NCBI GenBank assembly: GCA_034430895.1
Contig: DAOUDW010000102.1
Coordinates: forward strand, 13,366 to 77,365
DNA from: WVZH01 sp034430895
Lineage (GTDB): Bacteria; Chloroflexota; Anaerolineae; Anaerolineales; E44-bin32
Direction of reading: 5' to 3'
Length of the DNA stretch: 64,000 nt
This document shows, piece by piece, positions 58,663 through 64,000 of the stretch (positions are counted from its first letter, which is position 1; the number at the start of each line of letters is the position of its first letter). A program made the position numbers and the translations under genes. Under the pieces are notes generated by a model that saw only the letters and a program-made list of their open reading frames with translations, searched no databases and was not told the DNA's origin.

Positions 58663-61338
58663 ATGAGGAAAAAGTATTTCATCATCGCACTGCTCTGTGC
58701 ATCGACTTTTGTCGTATTGGCCGCTTTAATCACTCCGATCCCGGCCAATGCAAACGGTGATTATTTAAAGGTCAACACTCGCGACAACAACGATGACGGC
58801 GTGTGTGACTCCCATCATTGCTCCCTACGTGAAGCCATCAACTACTCGAACGACACGCCAGGCACCCAGACGATCATCTTCGACATTCCGGATACCGGAG
58901 ACTATGCCATCATCCAGTTATGCAGCCCGCTGCCGGATCTCCGTGATCCGGTTGTAATTGATGGCACCTCGTCGCCCGGCTCAAATGGCCCTCCGAAAGT
59001 GGTGATAAAACCCTGGGATCCGAATAATCTTCCCCAATGCCCGTGCTTCCCGCCGCCTTATGGGTTCTGGATCGAAGCTGATGACGTCGTCATCCGCGGC
59101 GTGAGCATGGTCGGGTTTTATGATCTCCAGGCCATGGTCTCCGCTGCCATTGTAGTCGACGATGGTGCGCAACGCGCGCTCATCGAGAATAACCACCTCG
59201 GCGTGTACCCGAGCGGCTTCGTCCTGGGCAATTACAAAGCCATCTATGTTGCCGACGACTTTACAACTGTGCGAGACAACGTGATATCCGGCAATTGGGA
59301 CGGCGTTCATGTGCGCGGCAACCAAACGATCATCCAGGGCAATTTCATCGGCACTGACATCTCCGGGTCTTTAGCCAGTATTGAGCTCCAGAATCAGGAC
59401 GGAATCGAATTGACGCCGTGGAGTGGGATGACGACCATCGGCGGCACACAACCCCACGAGATGAATGTGATTTCCAACAACTCGACAGGCATCGGGGTTA
59501 ACTCCCACAATAACACCATCCTCGGCAACTACATTGGGACCGATCTGTCCGGAACGTTGGACCTGGGAAACTCCACCGCTATCATAGTCACGGGAACCGG
59601 AAACATCATTGGCGGTGCCCTGCCCGGCGAGGGTAATCTGATCTCGGGCAATTCCATGTCGATCAGCTTCGGCACTGCCGGAGACAACAACACCATTCAA
59701 GGCAACTTGATCGGCCCCGACATCAGCGGGACCCTACCCCTCGCAAATGCACAAAATAATTATGACGGCATGGTTATCTTAGGTCAGGATAATCTGGTCG
59801 GCGGGCTTAATACCGGTGAGGGCAATCTGATCGCCTACTTCATTACTGAAGGGATTAGATTCGGAATGGACGCTAGCGACAACCAGATCAGCGGAAACAC
59901 CATCATCCACAACGGAACCGGTGTGCTGGTTGAAACGGATCCCTGGGACACCGCGTTGAGAAACACGCTGACACAAAATGTGATTCACTCCAACACGGAT
60001 CTGGGAATCGACCTCGAACCAGCAGGAGTTTCTTCCAACGACCCTGGAGATACGGATGACGGCGGCAATACCGTGCTTAATTTCCCTGTTCTCAGCGCGG
60101 GATTCAATGGCGTGGGCGGAAGCGCCTGTCCCGGCTGCACCGTCGAACTCTTTTACAGCGACGACGACCCCTCCGGTCACGGCGAGGGTAGAACATTTAT
60201 TGACCAGACCCTCGCCGATGCAAATGGTGATTTCACAATCCCCGTGACGTTGTCTTATCTTCACTGCACTCGATTAACAGCCACGGCGACGGACATCCAG
60301 GGAAACACCTCCGAGTTTTCCGAAAACGTGGAGTTTGGCATCTGCCTGGTGTTCAACCCCTGGGAGCTTTTCGGCCCGCTGTTGCTTCTGGGATTAAGCA
60401 TCGCAATCGGAGCCCTGGCGGGAAGATCCCCGGGCATCAACGGACGCACAGCACTTGCTCTTGCCGGGATCGTCGGTATCGGACTGGCAGGCGGCTTGTT
60501 CGTCATCTTGCGAAGTCCAGCCGATATCCCCGTAGCGCAGCCAGCAGCATTGGAACCATGGGTTGGTTTGCCATCCTGCGGCGATTACATCGAACCGGAC
60601 AGTTTAACCCCCGCCGACGGGACGGTCTTCGAGTTGGAGGACGACCCCGAGTTTTCCTGGTCGCCGCTCGAAAATATACTCCCCGATTCGGTTCGCTGGA
60701 CAGTCGAGCTTTCCCGGCATCCCGATCCGGCGCTGAGTCAGAGCACGAGTGAAGAGTATCTGATGTTTTCCAGCTTTGCGCTACAACCAGAACCGGGTGA
60801 GATCTACAAGTGGCGTCTCAGCGGAGAGATGGGTGGATCCGAAGACTGCAGCTGGCGACTCTTCTGTGCGCCCACGGATTGGCTGCCGTTTCAGTTCGAG
60901 CGCCCTGTCATCGCTGCGGAGCCCTCCGACACACCCGAACCATCGCCTACGCCTACGCAAACACCTACACCCACGCCGGATGTGTGTGTCTACACGGCGA
61001 TCCGCAACGCCAATTGTCGCTCGAGCGACTATTCGGAATCAGAGAAGATCAATACTCTCATGCAAGGAGAGCGCGCGGAACTGTTGGCCCTCAACCCGGA
61101 ATACACGCATGGACAGTTCGAATTGGGACAGGAGTTTTGCTGGATCTGGCTCAGTCTGCTGGATGGCCCCGAAAATCCATTTGGCACGTGCAACATCCCC
61201 ATCATCGATCCCCCAGCAGCGCCAACCGAAACGCCACTGGCTTGCAATCCGGATCTGGATCCCGATGCCTGTGAAATGGCTGGTGGGCACATGAGCGATT
61301 CGCGCACGACGGCGCCTTATTGTGTCTGCCCGGATTGA
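58663..61338 (+). CDS. CSLREA-motif right-handed beta-helix surface protein
   Basis: 891 residues. The signal peptide (about 1-30, ending NANG) precedes the CSLREAINYSN motif (about 52-62) that marks this secreted family. A long parallel beta-helix (about 60-520) is built from repeats such as NVISGNWDGV, NTILGNYIGTDLSG and NLISGNS. A terminal membrane span (about 565-635, two hydrophobic segments) is followed by a domain of unknown fold (about 640-755), a Pro/Thr linker and a C-terminal SH3-like module (about 780-840, NANCRSSDYSES ... FCWIWLSLLDGP). The beta-helix suggests carbohydrate binding or cleavage; no catalytic site is evident. Confidence 0.87.
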   Translation: MRKKYFIIALLCASTFVVLAALITPIPANANGDYLKVNTRDNNDDGVCDSHHCSLREAINYSNDTPGTQTIIFDIPDTGDYAIIQLCSPLPDLRDPVVIDGTSSPGSNGPPKVVIKPWDPNNLPQCPCFPPPYGFWIEADDVVIRGVSMVGFYDLQAMVSAAIVVDDGAQRALIENNHLGVYPSGFVLGNYKAIYVADDFTTVRDNVISGNWDGVHVRGNQTIIQGNFIGTDISGSLASIELQNQDGIELTPWSGMTTIGGTQPHEMNVISNNSTGIGVNSHNNTILGNYIGTDLSGTLDLGNSTAIIVTGTGNIIGGALPGEGNLISGNSMSISFGTAGDNNTIQGNLIGPDISGTLPLANAQNNYDGMVILGQDNLVGGLNTGEGNLIAYFITEGIRFGMDASDNQISGNTIIHNGTGVLVETDPWDTALRNTLTQNVIHSNTDLGIDLEPAGVSSNDPGDTDDGGNTVLNFPVLSAGFNGVGGSACPGCTVELFYSDDDPSGHGEGRTFIDQTLADANGDFTIPVTLSYLHCTRLTATATDIQGNTSEFSENVEFGICLVFNPWELFGPLLLLGLSIAIGALAGRSPGINGRTALALAGIVGIGLAGGLFVILRSPADIPVAQPAALEPWVGLPSCGDYIEPDSLTPADGTVFELEDDPEFSWSPLENILPDSVRWTVELSRHPDPALSQSTSEEYLMFSSFALQPEPGEIYKWRLSGEMGGSEDCSWRLFCAPTDWLPFQFERPVIAAEPSDTPEPSPTPTQTPTPTPDVCVYTAIRNANCRSSDYSESEKINTLMQGERAELLALNPEYTHGQFELGQEFCWIWLSLLDGPENPFGTCNIPIIDPPAAPTETPLACNPDLDPDACEMAGGHMSDSRTTAPYCVCPD

Positions 61339-61430
61339 GATATGCGGATGCATGGAAAGATGAACTCCGAAACGGCCATTTCCTCATCCGGGAGCTGTCC
61401 GCAAGCAAGTCAGAAGGTTTGGAGATGAAA

Positions 61431-64000
61431 ATGAAGAACAAACGGATCTTATACCTTACCCTCGCCGTAACGCTGTCGCTCCTCGCCCTTATCATGCAAC
61501 CCACGGTTTCCGGCTACGCCGGAGGGGGCATCATCGAGGTCAACACGGTAGACGACAACGATGACGGCGTTTGCGATTCAACGCACTGCTCGCTGCGTGA
61601 GGCGATCAACTGGGCCAACACCATGCCCGGCGCGCCCACGATCACTTTCAACATCCCGGGAGCCGGTCCGCACATCATCGACCTCTGCCATGCGCTGCCG
61701 CAGCTGACCAGTTCGGGTACGACCATCGACGGCACGACGGAACCAAGCTATTCCGGAACACCCGTCGTCGTCATACATCCGGCGTTTCTTTCAAATACAC
61801 CGCCGCCGCTGACCCATGTCCCTGCGTGCATGCCGCCTTCTGTCGGTCTGTGGATCGAGACCAGCGATATCACCGTGAGAGGCTTGAGTATCATCGGTTT
61901 TCGTCAGACCTGGCCGGCAATCGCCGCCGGGATCGTGGTCGCCAACGGCAGCAACATCCTTATCGATGCAAACAACATCGGTCTGGACGCCAGCGGTTCG
62001 CCGGACGGCAACCGTGACGGGATTCTGCTCGGCGGCACAGGTCAGGAAACTCTGCACAACACCATCTCCGCCAACGACACCGGCATCCACATACGCGCCG
62101 GTGGACAAAGGATTTTTGGCAACCGCATCGGCACCGATTTCTCCGGGAGCTCCAGCGGGCCCGGCATGGGCAACTATCGCGGCATCCGCATCGAACCATC
62201 CGCAAATGCCAACATCATCGGATCATCCAATCCCGCTCATAAGAACGTGATCTCCGGGAACACCGCCGTCGGGATCGAGGTGGAATCCGATGACAATATC
62301 ATCCAGGGCAACCACATCGGCTGCAATCTCGCCGGCGATACCGCCCTGGGCCAGCAGGAAGGCGTGGTGCTTGGTGGAAACAGCAATCTCCTCGGCGGAA
62401 ATAATGACGGCGACGGCAATCTGATCTCCGGAAACGACATCGACGGCGTCATCGTCGGTTGGGATTCCAGTGGCCATCAAATCCTGGGCAACATCATCGG
62501 GGCCGACGCCAGCGGCACCGCACCGCTGGCAAATTTCGTCGGCATATTCACCATTGGCGGAGACAACATCGTTATTGGCAACAATTCCGCCATGGGGGGC
62601 AACCTCGTCGCATTCAATGGCCACCACGGCATCATGCTGCTCGCCCAGGCAAATACATATCACATCGCCGGCAACACGATCACGCAGAACGGCGGTGATG
62701 GCGTACTTTTAGGCACGTTCTCGGCCATTCCGGCCACCCCCCAGCAGATTACGCTCAACCGCAACAGCATCTTCGACAATGTCGAACTGGGCGTAGATTT
62801 GTCTCCGGATGGTGTGACGCCCAACGATCCGGGTGACGCAGATACAGGCGCCAACACGCTGCTCAATTTTCCCGAACTCAGCCATCTGACGGCCAGCAAT
62901 GCGAAGGGAAGCGCCTGCGCCGGCTGCCGTGTGGAAGCCTTCATCGCCGACGGTGATCCCTCCGGACACGGCGAAGGCATGACCTTCGTCGGGGAGACGT
63001 TCGCCGACTCATCCGGCGACTTCAGCGTTCCGCTGGACGTGAACCTGGTCTCCACCTGCGACCTGATTACTACTCGAGCGACAGATGGAGCTGGCAATAG
63101 TTCCGAATTCTCAGAAAACGTGCTCGTTTCACCATGCTTCTCGCTGCGTCGGCCGTGGCTAATTGCACCACCGATCCTGCTGGGTCTCCTGGGATTTCTC
63201 ACAGGCCGCCGCACAGGAAGGGGCAAGCCGGGCCTGGCCGCCGCCGGCGGGGCAGCCATCGGCGCCGGGATTGGCGGCGGCCTCATCGTCCTGGCGATCG
63301 TGCTGCCGTTTGTCCATATCGAAAAACCACAGGGAGAGGAAAGCTTGCCTGCCGTGCAGCTGCCCTGCGATCGTTTCCTCGATCCGGCGCAGCTCTTACC
63401 GGCAGATGGATCGAAATTCGAAATCGATGATCAAGACTGGGATTTCACCTGGAGTCCATCACCCGAGATGCCGGAAGGTAAATTCCGCTGGCTCGTCGAG
63501 CTTACCTCGCCGGATGGCAGCATTCAGCAATTAACCACAACCGGAAATGCTCTGACCTTCTCCTCCTTCGATGTTGAAATCTCACAAGGCACGGTTTTCT
63601 CCTGGCGCCTCAGCGCCGAACAGGCCGTTCCCGGAACGGATCGCTGGGAGCCTTTCTGCCGTCAAATCGGTTGGCGCAGCTTCCAGTTTGGGGAACGCCC
63701 GCCGCTCAACGCTCCACCCTGGACGCCCGACGAGTGGAGCGAACCCGAAGACACGCCGACACCGACCTCGACCCCCACGGAGACGACAACGCCGACTCCC
63801 GAGGAATTGGTTTGTGTGTACGAGGCGCTGCAGAATTCAAACTGCCGCTTGAGTGATTACACGGAGTCAGATTACGTCGATGCACTCCTGGTTGGAGAAA
63901 CCGCCGAGCTGATCGCCCTGAATCCTGAATTCAACTATGGAAAATTCGATCTCGAGAATGGACAATGTTGGATTTATCTCGCTTTGTTGGAAGGGCCGGA
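61431..64000 (+). CDS. CSLREA-motif beta-helix surface protein, 3' end cut by window
   Basis: At least 856 codons from ATG 61431 (GGAG 6 nt upstream; an ATG at 61425 overlaps that site), running off the window end with no stop. It is a tandem paralogue of the preceding gene: signal peptide, CSLREAINWAN, a beta-helix of NxISGNxxGI/IGNRIGTD-type repeats (about 60-460), a shared C-x2-C-containing bridge (SACAGCRVEAF), a membrane region (about 575-625), a domain of unknown fold, Thr/Pro linker, and the start of the SH3-like module (NSNCRLSDYTES ... QCWIYLALLEGP). It probably arose by duplication. Function is as uncertain as for its neighbour. Confidence 0.87.
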   Translation, partial: MKNKRILYLTLAVTLSLLALIMQPTVSGYAGGGIIEVNTVDDNDDGVCDSTHCSLREAINWANTMPGAPTITFNIPGAGPHIIDLCHALPQLTSSGTTIDGTTEPSYSGTPVVVIHPAFLSNTPPPLTHVPACMPPSVGLWIETSDITVRGLSIIGFRQTWPAIAAGIVVANGSNILIDANNIGLDASGSPDGNRDGILLGGTGQETLHNTISANDTGIHIRAGGQRIFGNRIGTDFSGSSSGPGMGNYRGIRIEPSANANIIGSSNPAHKNVISGNTAVGIEVESDDNIIQGNHIGCNLAGDTALGQQEGVVLGGNSNLLGGNNDGDGNLISGNDIDGVIVGWDSSGHQILGNIIGADASGTAPLANFVGIFTIGGDNIVIGNNSAMGGNLVAFNGHHGIMLLAQANTYHIAGNTITQNGGDGVLLGTFSAIPATPQQITLNRNSIFDNVELGVDLSPDGVTPNDPGDADTGANTLLNFPELSHLTASNAKGSACAGCRVEAFIADGDPSGHGEGMTFVGETFADSSGDFSVPLDVNLVSTCDLITTRATDGAGNSSEFSENVLVSPCFSLRRPWLIAPPILLGLLGFLTGRRTGRGKPGLAAAGGAAIGAGIGGGLIVLAIVLPFVHIEKPQGEESLPAVQLPCDRFLDPAQLLPADGSKFEIDDQDWDFTWSPSPEMPEGKFRWLVELTSPDGSIQQLTTTGNALTFSSFDVEISQGTVFSWRLSAEQAVPGTDRWEPFCRQIGWRSFQFGERPPLNAPPWTPDEWSEPEDTPTPTSTPTETTTPTPEELVCVYEALQNSNCRLSDYTESDYVDALLVGETAELIALNPEFNYGKFDLENGQCWIYLALLEGP

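Overview
The window reads as chromosomal DNA of a Chloroflexota bacterium, probably of the Anaerolineae type. This is an inference from gene content: eukaryote-like Ser/Thr kinases with one membrane span, many lipoproteins with Thr/Pro-rich stalks, an NBR1-Ig-like lipoprotein, CSLREA beta-helix surface proteins and split glycine decarboxylase subunits. No rRNA, tRNA, prophage or CRISPR array was seen. Genes lie on both strands in short operons.

Layout. 1-3.2 kb: truncated GNAT, FAH-family hydrolase, dCTP deaminase, a palindrome cluster and an M29 aminopeptidase. 3.4-9.1 kb: two Ser/Thr kinases on the minus strand bracket azlCD and a lone gene (6407-7084) with the anatomy of an integron cassette. 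9.5-17.5 kb: TGS-nucleoside kinase, then the gcvH-gcvPA-gcvPB operon behind a tandem glycine riboswitch and terminator, a threonine-dehydrogenase-like SDR, and alr. 17.5-22.8 kb: DASS/SLC13 transporter, tgt, uppP, a phosphate-binding-like lipoprotein and an MBL-fold hydrolase. 22.9-29.9 kb: minus-strand cluster of three surface lipoproteins next to a single-chain ECF sigma / anti-sigma zinc finger / membrane span / extracytoplasmic domain fusion. 30.2-33 kb: phosphodiester glycosidase, a small CxxC protein and a metallophosphoesterase.

33-43.7 kb is the most unusual region. It holds a three-gene XylFGH-like sugar importer, a second, oppositely oriented sugar importer (permease, single-domain ATPase, binding protein), and, divergent from the second, a response regulator of REC-HTH-REC layout followed by a protein in which a degenerate sugar-importer ABC ATPase is fused to a NarL-type histidine kinase. 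Both transporter operons carry the same operator-like pair of G-run/C-run dyads, with centres exactly 22 bp apart and the promoter-proximal centre 30-31 bp upstream of a TATACT -10 box. The simplest reading is a self-contained sugar-responsive two-component circuit in which a former transporter ATPase has become the kinase input.

43.8-64 kb: zinc-ribbon proline-rich membrane protein, uvrA, a MacAB-like exporter, a GltD-like oxidoreductase, queG, a LysM protein, a lipoprotein esterase, miaB and two tandem CSLREA beta-helix proteins, the second cut by the window end. A cysteine-containing SH3-like module (NCR...CWI) recurs in four surface proteins, including the sigma fusion. All calls rest on reading the sequence and on remembered family knowledge; no database search was run.
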